Assembly: GCA_965206145.1 (NCBI GenBank)
Contig: CBDBIK010000005.1
Coordinates: 1-64,000 of the forward strand
From: CBDBIK01 sp965206145
Lineage (GTDB): Bacteria > Pseudomonadota > Alphaproteobacteria > TMED109
Direction of reading: 5' to 3'
DNA length: 64,000 bases
This document shows, piece by piece, positions 12,001 to 16,775 of the stretch. The first letter of the stretch is position 1, and each line of letters opens with the position of its first letter. A program made the translations under genes and the position numbers. The notes under the pieces are model-generated. The model saw only the letters and a list, made by a program, of their open reading frames with translations. It was not told the origin of the DNA and searched no databases.

Positions 12001-12710
12001 GTGTGCCATTGGTACTGGAAGGTGGACGCCGCAGGCAGGCCATCGGCATCGGCCAGGTTAACGGTATCCGCCGTCAGCTCCTGCCCCTGCGCGAACAGCC
12101 CACGCACACTGGGCAATCCGGTGGGCGGGCTGTTGATGACCGCGGCCGCGCCGATATTGAGGGTTCGGGTCAGCCTGTCGGAGGAGGGGGGATCAGTAAG
12201 ACCGTATCGCACCTCAGCGAATAATCGAAGCTCGCGTCCGCCACTACCGGCGGGTGCCGCAAAGGTGATGCTCCTGAGAAAACCATGCCATTTTTCTGCG
12301 ACTGCGCCTGCCCCCCCCCCCGCAAGAGCGCCAAACAATGTATCATTAGTTGTACCCAAAATGTCGGCGCCGGAAAAAAACTGCACCTGAAACCCGCTCG
12401 TATCCGGAGTACCTCTGAAGGCCAGGATATCGTCAGCATTCAAGTCATTCGGATTCTCGATTCTTACTCTTATGACAACAGGGTCGCTATCTGCATCTCT
12501 CACGTTCAAATCGGGAAAGATCACCACCGCATCACCCCCCGGCGTAACCGCAAGGGGCATTGTGGTTCCGCTCAGGTCCTGGGCATTAGCCGGTTGCGTC
12601 ACACACAGCAAAGCAAGCAACGCCACCGCGCAGAACCGCGCGGTGCCGCTGAGGACCGCCCCAAAAAAATGGGATACCGGCGGATAAGATTTTGAGTTTG
12701 AGATGGTCAT
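1..12710 (-). CDS. Giant secreted repeat adhesin (Ig-like, cadherin-like, Calx-beta repeats), 3' end outside window
   Basis: One uninterrupted reading frame runs from an ATG at 12710 to beyond the left edge, at least 4236 codons. AAGGGA lies six bases before the ATG. Residues 1-45 look like a signal peptide: a basic start, then a hydrophobic stretch (VALLALLCV) ending in ANAQ. Next come unique beta-rich segments, then several Ig-like modules with the recurring pattern YQW...GAT...Y.LT...VG..I.V.V.YTD, and PKD-like segments with LDGSGSSDPD. From about residue 1490 to 2165 there are tandem cadherin-like repeats (AEDTPYTFAAGNFNF). From about residue 2680 to 4213 there are thirteen Calx-beta repeats (TAGDDFTATSGTLTF, VPVLDDAQVEGDESFT). 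These acidic, D-rich modules bind calcium in known families, and such proteins act as surface or biofilm adhesins. The secretion signal is not visible because the C-terminus is missing. Plus-strand reading frames here are shadows of the repeats. Confidence 0.9.
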   Translation of the reverse strand, partial: MTISNSKSYPPVSHFFGAVLSGTARFCAVALLALLCVTQPANAQDLSGTTMPLAVTPGGDAVVIFPDLNVRDADSDPVVIRVRIENPNDLNADDILAFRGTPDTSGFQVQFFSGADILGTTNDTLFGALAGGGAGAVAEKWHGFLRSITFAAPAGSGGRELRLFAEVRYGLTDPPSSDRLTRTLNIGAAAVINSPPTGLPSVRGLFAQGQELTADTVNLADADGLPAASTFQYQWHTNDSTTSAPGTNKPIEGAISRTYTLTGNEVGLRIGVTVSYTDLGTPPTNESVTNTFIPLVTGPAAPLVADAGVDQVVNEGDIVTLDGSGSSSPAPGPLSYLWGQDDNSGHDIFLVNPFTVQQVFPAPTGLSEDAELVFLLGVSDTTGGFATDEVRVRVRAAASGSNNPPTGRLTIDGDPRSGATLTADTSDIDDADGLPATGTAGAFTYQWFADDGTTTEAINGATDLTYLLTDVQIGARISLVLRYTDGLGVAERVTSLAVGPVVPENSAPVAVIAPIDPALLLTEGSLTGLDGGIGITLDGSGSSDPDGDNLTYLWSLSSAVTATVGGTLDDGSSATPLLTTIQRQAFADSLIISLTVSDPDGLENTATVEYVLLPQAPIANRRPTAVPRPLTQIVFAGDTVTLDGSGSSDPDLGDTATLIYRWRHIQNSFFGEIPLDGAGTPMASFTAPPSTSDPNVNTNNGFELTVTDTSGASHSATVLVNIRPNSPPAGEVRIDGTPLLGATLTANTDTLGDPDGLPAASTFGYQWQRNLVDISGATGRSYLLTADDAGQLITVTVSYEDLATSTGGRNESLRSEPVGPVSGAPPVVITGTPTQGEPLMADTSAIDDNPQPGSAFEYQWFANDGTTNAEIVGATNRNYLLRQAEVGRRITVRVLYTDANGVAVGPLTSAPTAAVADGNAAPTGVVRIDGRPTQGETLTADTSAIADDDGPASLPFTYQWNTRSGSTDTAISGATNKTYTLSGDDFGEQITVSVRYTDAEGNAEGPLISAPTAAVSADLNGTTTPLAVLPGGGAVVIFPDLSVSGEPNVFRIRVLNPSDLDDGDTASVGVGANSTGYSFSTGTGATARTSPHILFSANANTSGAQLPARWHGLLQHVTFVAPAGTGGRRIQLIAEVSYDGGSTYSTTTLTRTLNLRTSNRPTSSGLNVTLDEDDSHTFAADQFGFDDADTGDTLQQVRIDSLPAAGSGSLTLDDTAVTAEQVIAVADIPNLVYTPVANVNGEVTFTFSVSDGTEFSADVATATLSVTAVNDVPSGTVTIAGAPVRGENLIANTFAIEDFDGPNVLPFTYQWNRDDGTTTEAISGATSVIYTLTEDDVGAQITVSVEYTDAGGTDEGPLTSVPTAAILNEPHTISLTGESGTVDEGEEAFFTVTLSALPVDTIQIAYSTSIENDDSAEENDFTPTSGVLSFSSNNNLTAGITVPITADNETEGNETFTLTLMAADGATLPPTFILNPSATSAKATIRGDAGSNSVPTTSGLTVSTNEDIAHTFAAAQFNFADTDSGDSLTAVRIDTLPASTSGSLALNGTAVIVAQVIPVAGIPNLVYTPALNVNGDATFTFSVSDGTDFSTPPATATVSVTAVNDAPTTSNLTATTAEDTPYTFAAGNFNFNDADSGDSLTAVRIDSLPASASGSLALNGTAVTVPQVIPVAGIPTLVYTPALNVNGDATFTFSVSDGTDFSTPPATATVSVTAVNDAPTTSALTATTAEDTPYTFAAGNFNFNDVDGDSLTAVRIDTLPASADGILALSGTAVTLTQVIAVADIPNLVYTPALNVNGAATFTFSVSDGTAFSAAPATATVSVTAVNDAPTTSALTATTAEDTPYTFAAGNFNFNDVDGDSLAEVRIDSLPDSADGILALSGTAVTLTQVIPVAGIPNLVYTPALNVNGDATFTFSVSDGTDFSTPPATATVSVTAVNDAPTTSNLTATTAEDTPYTFAAGNFNFNDVDGDSLAEVRIDSLPDSADGILALSGTAVTLTQVIPVAGIPNLVYTPALNVNGDATFTFSVSDGTDFSTPPATATVSVTAVNDAPTTSNLTATTAEDTPYTFAAGNFNFNDADSGDSLTAVRIDSLPDSDDGILALGTGTSATPVNPAQVIAVADIPTLVYTPVTNVNGDMTFTFSVSDGTAFSPPATATVSVTPVNDAPTISGLPDKTVVQGAAYSFTPRGDDVDGDTLVYAITNMPSWASFDDTTGALTGTPQSTDVGTTTGIIISVTDNIITTPVALSPFAIAVTATAGTNIPPTADAGTNQRASKGTTVTLDGTGSDDLDGDNSALIYLWERVSGPTEVTLSSAAASQPTFTIPTVIPTGQAVSYVFRLTVNDGQESSAPATVRIFIRPLFQETIANQTFSAGNAITPLTLPEARDGPDSLPSTNTYTLAPLPAGLAFNATSRVLSGTPTSAGTSNLTYIATNGDGNTDSLSFSITVTSAANNPPTTTGLAVSTNEDESHTFAAEQFNFSDTDSGDSLQQVRIDSLPASANGNLALNNTAVIATQVIAVADIPTLVYTPVANVNGVATFTFSVSDGNAFSATATATVSVTAVNDDPNGLPTISGTPRAGETLTAETGGITDVDGLTNTTFTYQWLEDGGTISGATAQTLVLTSAHVGADIEVRVSFTDDDGNDERLTSQAVSIGAAISGTVSIAGPTDNVDEGADATFTVTLSGSPGAAVVVDYATAAGTATAGDDFTATNGTLTFTVGATGDDLSQTFTVPVLDDAQVEGDESFTATLSANATTPLPTGFSLGTATATATIGAAGSATVSISGGGNVNEGDDATFTVTLSHSPGAAVVVDYATAAGTATAGDDFTATSGTLTFTAGATGDDLSQTFTVPVLDDAQVEGDESFTATLSANATTPLPTGFSLGTATATATIGAAGSATVSISGGGNVNEGDDATFTVTLSHSPGAAVVVDYATAAGTATAGDDFTATSGTLTFTAGATGDDLSQTFTVPVLDDAQVEGDESFTATLSANATTPLPTGFSLGTATATATIGAAGSATVAISGGGNVNEGADATFTVTLSHSPGAAVVVDYATAAGTATAGDDFTATSGTLTFTAGATGDDLSQTFTVPVLDDAQVEGDESFTATLSANATTPLPTGFSLGTATATATIGAAGSATVSISGGGNVNEGDDATFTVTLSHSPGAAVVVDYATAAGTATAGDDFTATSGTLTFTAGATGDDLSQTFTVPVLDDAQVEGDESFTATLSANASTPLPTGFSLGTATATATIGAAGSATVAISGGGNVNEGADATFTVTLSHSPGAAVVVDYATAAGTATAGDDFTATSGTLTFTAGATGDDLSQTFTVPVLDDAQVEGDESFTATLSANASTPLPTGFSLGTATATATIGAAGSATVAISGGGNVNEGDDATFTVTLSHSPGAAVVVDYATAAGTATAGDDFTATSGTLTFTAGATGDDLSQTFTVPVLDDAQVEGDESFTATLSANATTPLPTGFSLGTATATATIGAAGSATVSISGGGNVNEGDDATFTVTLSHSPGAAVVVDYATAAGTATAGDDFTATSGTLTFTAGATGDDLSQTFTVPVLDDAQVEGDESFTATLSANASTPLPTGFSLGTATATATIGAAGSATVAISGGGNVNEGADATFTVTLSHSPGAAVVVDYATAAGTATAGDDFTATSGTLTFTAGATGDDLSQTFTVPVLDDAQVEGDESFTATLSANASTPLPTGFSLGTATATATIGAAGSATVSISGGGNVNEGDDATFTVTLSHSPGAAVVVDYATAAGTATAGDDFTATSGTLTFTAGATGDDLSQTFTVPVLDDAQVEGDESFTATLSANASTPLPTGFSLGTATATATIGAAGSATVSISGGGNVNEGDDATFTVTLSHSPGAAVVVDYATAAGTATAGDDFTATSGTLTFTAGATGDDLSQTFTVPVLDDAQVEGDESFTATLSANASTPLPTGFSLGTATATATIGAAGMATVSISGGGNVNEGDDATFTVTLSHSPGAAVVVDYATAAGTATTGSDFTETTGTLTFAANTTTLSQTFTVPVLDDPQVEGSESFTATLSANALTPLPTGFTLGTTSAQAAIIAAGLATVSISGGGNVAEGNDATFTVTLSASPGAELEITALTVPESGTATAGSDYTQGFWELDFAANTTTLSQTFTVPVLNDAQVEGSETFTVRLNRANEGTPLPTGFTRGTTSAQVAIIANGSATVSIAGPTGTVNEGENATFTVTLSDSPGAAVVVDYATAADTA
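70..4671 (-). repeat. Thirteen tandem 354-bp Calx-beta-coding repeats
   Basis: The sequence repeats with an exact 354-bp period (118 codons) from 70 to 4671. The eleven units from 778 onward are nearly identical, differing at a few recurring positions (Asp/Ala, Glu/Val and Ser/Ala switches). The first two units on the + strand (70-777) are more diverged. Each unit encodes one Calx-beta domain. Variants recur in a mosaic order, for example the units at 1840, 2902 and 3610 share the same substitutions, which points to unit duplication and gene conversion. Copy number probably changes by recombination. Confidence 0.95.
6216..8230 (-). repeat. Tandem 333-345 bp cadherin-like repeats inside the adhesin
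   Basis: The marker GTCATTGACC recurs at 6216, 6561, 6894, 7227, 7560 and 7896, giving spacings of 345, 333, 333, 333 and 336 bp. Each unit encodes about 111 residues with the patterns AEDTPYTFAAGNFNFND, VRIDSLP and VNGDATFTFSVSDGTDFS, typical of bacterial cadherin-like tandem modules in large adhesins. The units are highly similar but less uniform than the Calx-beta block. Confidence 0.9.
12311..12321 (-). repeat. 11-G homopolymer inside the adhesin coding sequence
   Basis: Eleven consecutive C on the + strand read as G on the coding strand, near codons 130-133, in the middle of an Ala/Gly-rich stretch (ALAGGGAGA). The current length keeps the frame open. A change of one or two G would end translation within the N-terminal region, as at classical contingency loci. 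Confidence 0.85.
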
Positions 12711-12810
12711 GAACGTCCCTTGCCCGCAGTGCGGCTCCTGCCTCTGCGGGAGCGTACTCACAACTTCGACGGTTTGCAAAATTCGACGGTTTATTCAACG
12801 CTAAATTTGC

Positions 12811-12824
12811 GGGGGGGGGGGGGG
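12811..12824. promoter_or_regulatory. 14-G/C homopolymer upstream of the adhesin gene
   Basis: Fourteen consecutive G on the + strand (C on the gene strand) lie 101-114 bases upstream of the adhesin ATG, between AT-rich segments. The position fits a promoter or 5' leader. In known systems, homopolymers here change promoter spacing or activator contact and vary expression in steps. I cannot place -35 and -10 boxes with confidence, so the role is inferred from position and length. Confidence 0.6.
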
Positions 12825-13022
12825 TAGTTATTTAATATCAATAGTTTAATCGATTTACCGGCCCTCGACCAAGAAGTCGATTTCGCAGGAGCTCCTATTT
12901 TGAGCGTCCAAACTAGGGCTCGTTAACATTCGGGATTCCCATTTGGCTTGATTTCCGATTCAAGCTTTCAAAATGGAGCCGGTATTGAGTGAAGGACTAC
13001 CGGCTGATGCCGGTAGCATCAT
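12825..13022. other. Non-coding spacer with a perfect hairpin
   Basis: No gene is visible between the adhesin leader and the IS110 remnant. The segment contains a perfect 8-bp stem with a TGAT loop at 12997-13016 (CTACCGGC / GCCGGTAG), without a following T-run. It could be a weak terminator or a remnant of an insertion-sequence end. Confidence 0.4.
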
Positions 13023-13322
13023 TTGGCGGAATGTAATTCCAGGTACTGGTTGATGATGTCGTCTGTCACTGTTATTCGGAAATCGGTGAAGAAGACAGAA
13101 TGCCACGACGCCTGCGCCCTGGCGTTTTTCCTGTCGAAAGACATGCTGCCAGAGGCGCGTCCGAAATCCACTGCCGAGGCGGAACTGTCATCGGTGGTTC
13201 AAACCCGCGATCTACTGGTCAAGCAGCGCGCCATGATGTTGAACAAGATCCATGCCATGTTTGTTCGGCGTGGCATGAAGTTAAAGAAAGACGGAACACG
13301 GCGTCTTTGGACATGGAGGTAA
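13023..13322 (+). pseudogene. IS110-family transposase fragment
   Basis: About 80 residues (from VKKTECHDACALAFF through VVQTRDLLVKQRAMMLNKIHAMF) match the DEDD-domain end and linker of IS110-family transposases, where the K.T..DA.ALA and RDLLV.QR motifs are conserved. The aspartate-rich N-terminus and the C-terminal transposase_20 domain are both absent, so this is an internal remnant that cannot function. It is the first of a string of insertion-sequence scraps between the adhesin and the defence genes. Confidence 0.7.
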
Positions 13323-13377
13323 ACCACCGTTAGGTCTCCTGTGAAGTGTCAACTGGATGGGCTATATGCCCTGAAAA

Positions 13378-13399
13378 TCCCCCTCCTTCAGGTGGGGGA
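13378..13399. other. GC-rich hairpin, insertion-sequence end or terminator
   Basis: The sequence TCCCCCTCC followed by a TTCA loop and GGTGGGGGA forms a strong stem with one T-T mismatch. Subterminal hairpins of this type occur at IS200/IS605 ends. No T-run follows. It lies between the IS110 and IS481 fragments and is probably insertion-sequence debris. Confidence 0.35.
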
Positions 13400-13467
13400 A
13401 GATGTTAAGGCGCAACCAAATCGAACGAACACCTGAGGCCGAAACAAAGATACCCTGTTTGCGTAAC

Positions 13468-13749
13468 TCATTTGAAGTTCGGACCTGAACCATAGGCTAG
13501 GAAGTCCGTGGCGAACTTGATCACCGCATCTTCGGTTGCCTGATCCACCCGGTTGGCCAGATTGGGCTTGCGCCGGGTGCGCGAGAACAATGCCTCGACG
13601 ACGCCTTCGTCAACGGCTGATTTGTACCGGTAGAATGTGTCGCGGCTGTAGCCCATGACCTGGCAAGCTTTGCTGACATTGCCAAGCTCTTCTGCCAAGT
13701 TTAGCAGGCCAGCTTTGTGTTTGATGCTTTTATCTGTAGTATTCAACAT
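13468..13749 (-). pseudogene. IS481-family transposase, N-terminal helix-turn-helix fragment
   Basis: The 93-residue product starts MLNTTDKSIKHKAGLLNLAE and contains a helix-turn-helix (LGNVSKACQVMGYSRDTFYRYKSAV) followed by the NRVDQATEDAVIKFA linker. This is the usual start of IS481-family transposases, which are normally about 300-340 residues with a DDE core. The core is missing: the frame ends shortly after YGSGP. The fragment cannot transpose. Whether it is expressed as a DNA-binding peptide is unknown. Confidence 0.75.
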
Positions 13750-13863
13750 TGCGGTTTCCTCGTTGATGGTTCGGTTTGCACCTCCATCAAAACGGCAGCC
13801 ATCATCTCAAACAAGAGATGTGCCGCCGCTGATCCAATCCTTTGGAAAAGCGGCGGTGTCAGA

Positions 13864-13998
13864 TCAAATTGGAACTAATTCACGTAAAGATCGGATTTTT
13901 TGAAGCGCGTCCAAAACTTCGTCGCCATACTTATTTGCTTCCAACATCGCTCTTTGATAGGCCTCACGCGCATTCTCCAAGCTCGTGCTCACTTCCAT
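13864..13998 (-). CDS. Small hypothetical protein after the OLD-like gene
   Basis: A 44-codon frame starts MEVSTSLENAREAYQRAM, with AAGGA seven bases before the ATG, and begins 20 bases after the stop of the OLD-like pseudogene. It is charged, alpha-helical and ends LRELVPI. An upstream in-frame ATG at 14061 would overlap the preceding gene; the ribosome site favours 13998. I do not recognise a family. Its position suggests co-transcription with the methylase-endonuclease-ATPase cluster. Confidence 0.4.
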   Translation of the reverse strand: MEVSTSLENAREAYQRAMLEANKYGDEVLDALQKIRSLRELVPI

Positions 13999-14018
13999 AT
14001 CAATTTCCTTTTTGAAAA

Positions 14019-16027
14019 CTATTTCAAAGCCGAATTCATCGCTCCGATTAGCTTCTTCCACTGCTCGCGCTCGGGCTCGCTTAGATCAGAAGCGTCATGA
14101 TCGCGCGACCAGCGTACAAAGGCCTTCGCAAGACAGTATTTTGAGAAGTCCTTTATCTCGCTCTCGAAGATACTGACGAGCGGCCGCTGTGGTTGCTTAT
14201 CCGCTGTGTCGCTGATGTCCCAACTAAGTTCTGATTTTGCAATGCCAACCAAGATTTCTCTCAGAAGATCTTCTACTTCTGCGGCCTTGATCTCATCCTG
14301 CAAGAAATCTTTCGTCCTTAAAATCCCTTTATTTCCAAGCATATGAACGAGGGTGTCCTGCTGCGCGGCTTGATCTCCTGCGCTGTCAGAATCGAGAAGA
14401 GCCGCCACCTTAAAACCCTGCGCATGTAGGATTGTCGCAAAGTAGACGACTTTTCCTGCCGTATTTGCAGGAACTAACGCAATCTTTTCGTTTAGGTTTA
14501 CGTCCTTCGAGGCACGCAATAGCTGCGAAACCGCCTCAAGATACCAATAGTCTGTTAGCCCTTCGAGAACGAGGTTCTGCTTCTGAGTAAAAAGGCTCTG
14601 CGCCAGGTCATACCCAAGCGCTTCTTGCAATGGCAGAAGCGCAGCAGGATCGTTCGCCGTCACTGAAGTATGGACCTTCGTTCCCTCTTCACGGCTAACC
14701 ATTTCAACCACGCGAACCAAGTCGAGCTCGTCGGGTCCGACGAGGAAGGGCGAATGCGTTGTGTAGATGGTTTGATTTCCTTCCGCCAAACGCGTGATCG
14801 TCTTGCGGAATTCTCGTTGCTTCAGAGCGTGCAGGCTCATCCCAGGCTCATCCAAAAGCAAAACAGCGTTCTTGTGATCTCTCTGCGCTTCCGCGAAGAA
14901 GACAACAAAAAAGGATACGGGCCACTGGAAACCTTCCGAACGCTGATCGAGCTCGACTTCGACTCCGAGGTCATCTTCGACCGTTACCTTTAGGTACTGA
15001 CCATCTGCGCGAAGCCGCAGTTTGGCCACCTCCCCCTTGCTCTCATCAGGTTTCCAAATCGACCGAATTTCCCGAGTTAGGCTGACTTCCGCAGCGTTTA
15101 ACTGATACTGTCTTTCGTCCAGTTTCTCCCTAAACGCTTCTGGGTCGTTTGCATCGGGATCGACCGAAGCACCCATTTCTGAGAGCTCCTTTGCGTCGAA
15201 CCCCAGCAGGTTCAAAAGGCAAACATTCCCGTAGTCGTAGCGCTCATCATCAAGCGTTCCATTGGTGATCCTGGTCGCGAGTTGCTGCAAATGAATGAGC
15301 GGCCGAACACGAAAATAGTTACCGAACAGCACAAAAACAGGGACCCGTTTTCGTAAGGCTCGAACAGCCGCGTTGCACGCATCGCCAATCCCAACATCGG
15401 CCTTCAGGCTGTCGCAACGTGCCTCTTCCTTCTCATTGTCTTCATCAACGAGAGGGAAAACTGTTTCCAGCCAATTTCTGAGCACCTTGGACTTCTTCCC
15501 TTCGATCGTCTGAAAACCATCCCATCCCTCTGTCAGCCCCTTGAGCGTGTCTGTTGGGGATTGCCCAAAGCCATTTTCCGGCACAGCAAACTGTTTGTCC
15601 GCATGCGCGGCAAGGCGAATAAGATCTTTTTTCAGATCTTTGTGGGTTTTCTTTGCTGGCCCGCCGGTTAGCCTATTACCAGTGGAGTCATCTAAGTTGC
15701 GCCACAAAGCGTAGTTCGCACCCTTCATGCCTTCTGGCAAATACTCACGATCATCGTCATCCAGCTCAAATTCAGCCTATACAACCCGAACGTCCGACGG
15801 ATCGACTTCACCCAAAGTGATCTTGCTATAGTGCGCTCTAGGATAGTCCCGCAGTGCGCTGAGTGGCTTGCCCCCCTTGGGGGGATTGAGATGTTGAATC
15901 GCCCGAAGTAGCGCCGTCTTGCCCGCCTCATTGGGCCCACCAAAATGGCTTTATTCTCATCGACTTCAAATTCTTCGCTGTCGATAACTGACCCGTAGCT
16001 TTGAACTCTAACCTTCTTAATTTTCAC
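14019..16027 (-). pseudogene. OLD-family ATP-dependent nuclease (AAA_21 plus TOPRIM), frameshift and nonsense
   Basis: The protein begins MKIKKVRVQSYGSVIDSEEFEV. The Walker A region would read GPNEAGKTALLRAI, but one A is missing near 15943, so the first frame runs into unrelated residues. Restoring that frame meets an in-frame TAG (around 15777) after DVRVV, before AEFELDDDDREYLPEGM. Downstream, 573 residues are open, with the ABC-type signature region, Walker B LLLDEPGMSLH, the H-loop YTTHSPFLV, and a C-terminal TOPRIM-like part (LVLEGLTDYWYL, ALLDSDSAGDQ). OLD-family proteins act in anti-phage defence, often beside R-M or GajB-like genes. It lies 10 bases after the PaeR7I-type endonuclease stop. 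Two independent lesions in the N-terminus indicate a pseudogene, although an ATG at 15740 could still start the long C-terminal piece without the Walker A. Confidence 0.85.
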
Positions 16028-16036
16028 TCTAACCTC

Positions 16037-16775
16037 CTACCTCGCCGCCACGGCTGCTACGTGCCCCGCAAATTCTGTCACAAATGATTTGAGCGACGTA
16101 AGCTCGCTCAGATGCTTGTACTGACCATCCGCCGCCGCCTCATGCGGTGAGGCAAGGAACGTCGCGCTTGTATAAAGCCCTTCCTGAACGAGACGTTTGC
16201 AAAGAACGTCATAGCGCTGCGCATACGATGCCATTTTGAAATCGGGATGAACCGGAAAATGCGGTTCCTTGTCCCTCACTGGTGAGTTGGACTTGTCGCA
16301 ATCCTCAAGAAGCATGATCCAGCCCAAGAACGGGCGTGGCGCATCTTCGCCAAACGCTCCTTCGCGGTAGGCGGTCCAAAGGTCGTGCGCCGTGCCAATT
16401 GCCTCTTCAGATCGGTTGTTGAAGTTGTTGCCAAAGGACGGGCCAACCTGAGACTTGAACTCGAGCGCCGCTACGAGCTGACCGCGATGCATCACCAGCA
16501 TGTCCCAAAGCTTTGTTGGCCGGAAAAAAACCCGGCAGTGTCAAAACACGCTGCTGCACGCAAATATCTGCTAGGGCGAGCCCGTTGGCCTCGATCAGGG
16601 ATTGAGCGATGGCAAGAAACCCGTCCATGTTCTTACCTGCCGTCACTGCGCCCCGCGCGCCTGCATCATGGCTGCCAGCTTCGGCCTGTTTGGCGAGCGC
16701 GGCTTCCCTATTGCCCCAAAAGAGTTTCACGGCTTCGCGTGCCTGAGCTTCGTAATTGGCAAGATCGAGAGTCAT
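16037..16775 (-). pseudogene. PaeR7I/XhoI-family type II restriction endonuclease, one-base frameshift
   Basis: Two frames together reconstitute a PaeR7I-type endonuclease of about 245 residues. The first (from 16775) has EAVKLFWGNREAALAKQ, GAVTAGKNMDGF and VLTLPGFF. The second has LVMHRGQLVAALEFKSQVGPSFGNNFNNRSEEAIG, where E-x-K is the nuclease core, and the frame continues to 16037. They are joined at a run of seven A/T (16524-16530); six would restore PGFFRPTKLWDMLVM. This family cuts CTCGAG. The start overlaps the methylase stop by four bases (ATGA), indicating translational coupling. The lesion would inactivate restriction while leaving modification intact, unless slippage or a sequencing error is involved. 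Confidence 0.85.

Noticed and set aside
70..12690. Series of + strand open frames, including thirteen 103-codon frames and a 721-codon frame at 6174-8339
   Set aside because: They are antisense shadows of the giant minus-strand adhesin. Their periodic sequence only reflects the repeats, and the minus frame is continuous with clear domains and a signal peptide.
12710..12798. Upstream start of the adhesin in the 70-codon frame beginning at 12798
   Set aside because: That frame is different from the adhesin frame and ends at 12586. The ATG at 12710 has a good ribosome site and opens a signal peptide in the long frame.
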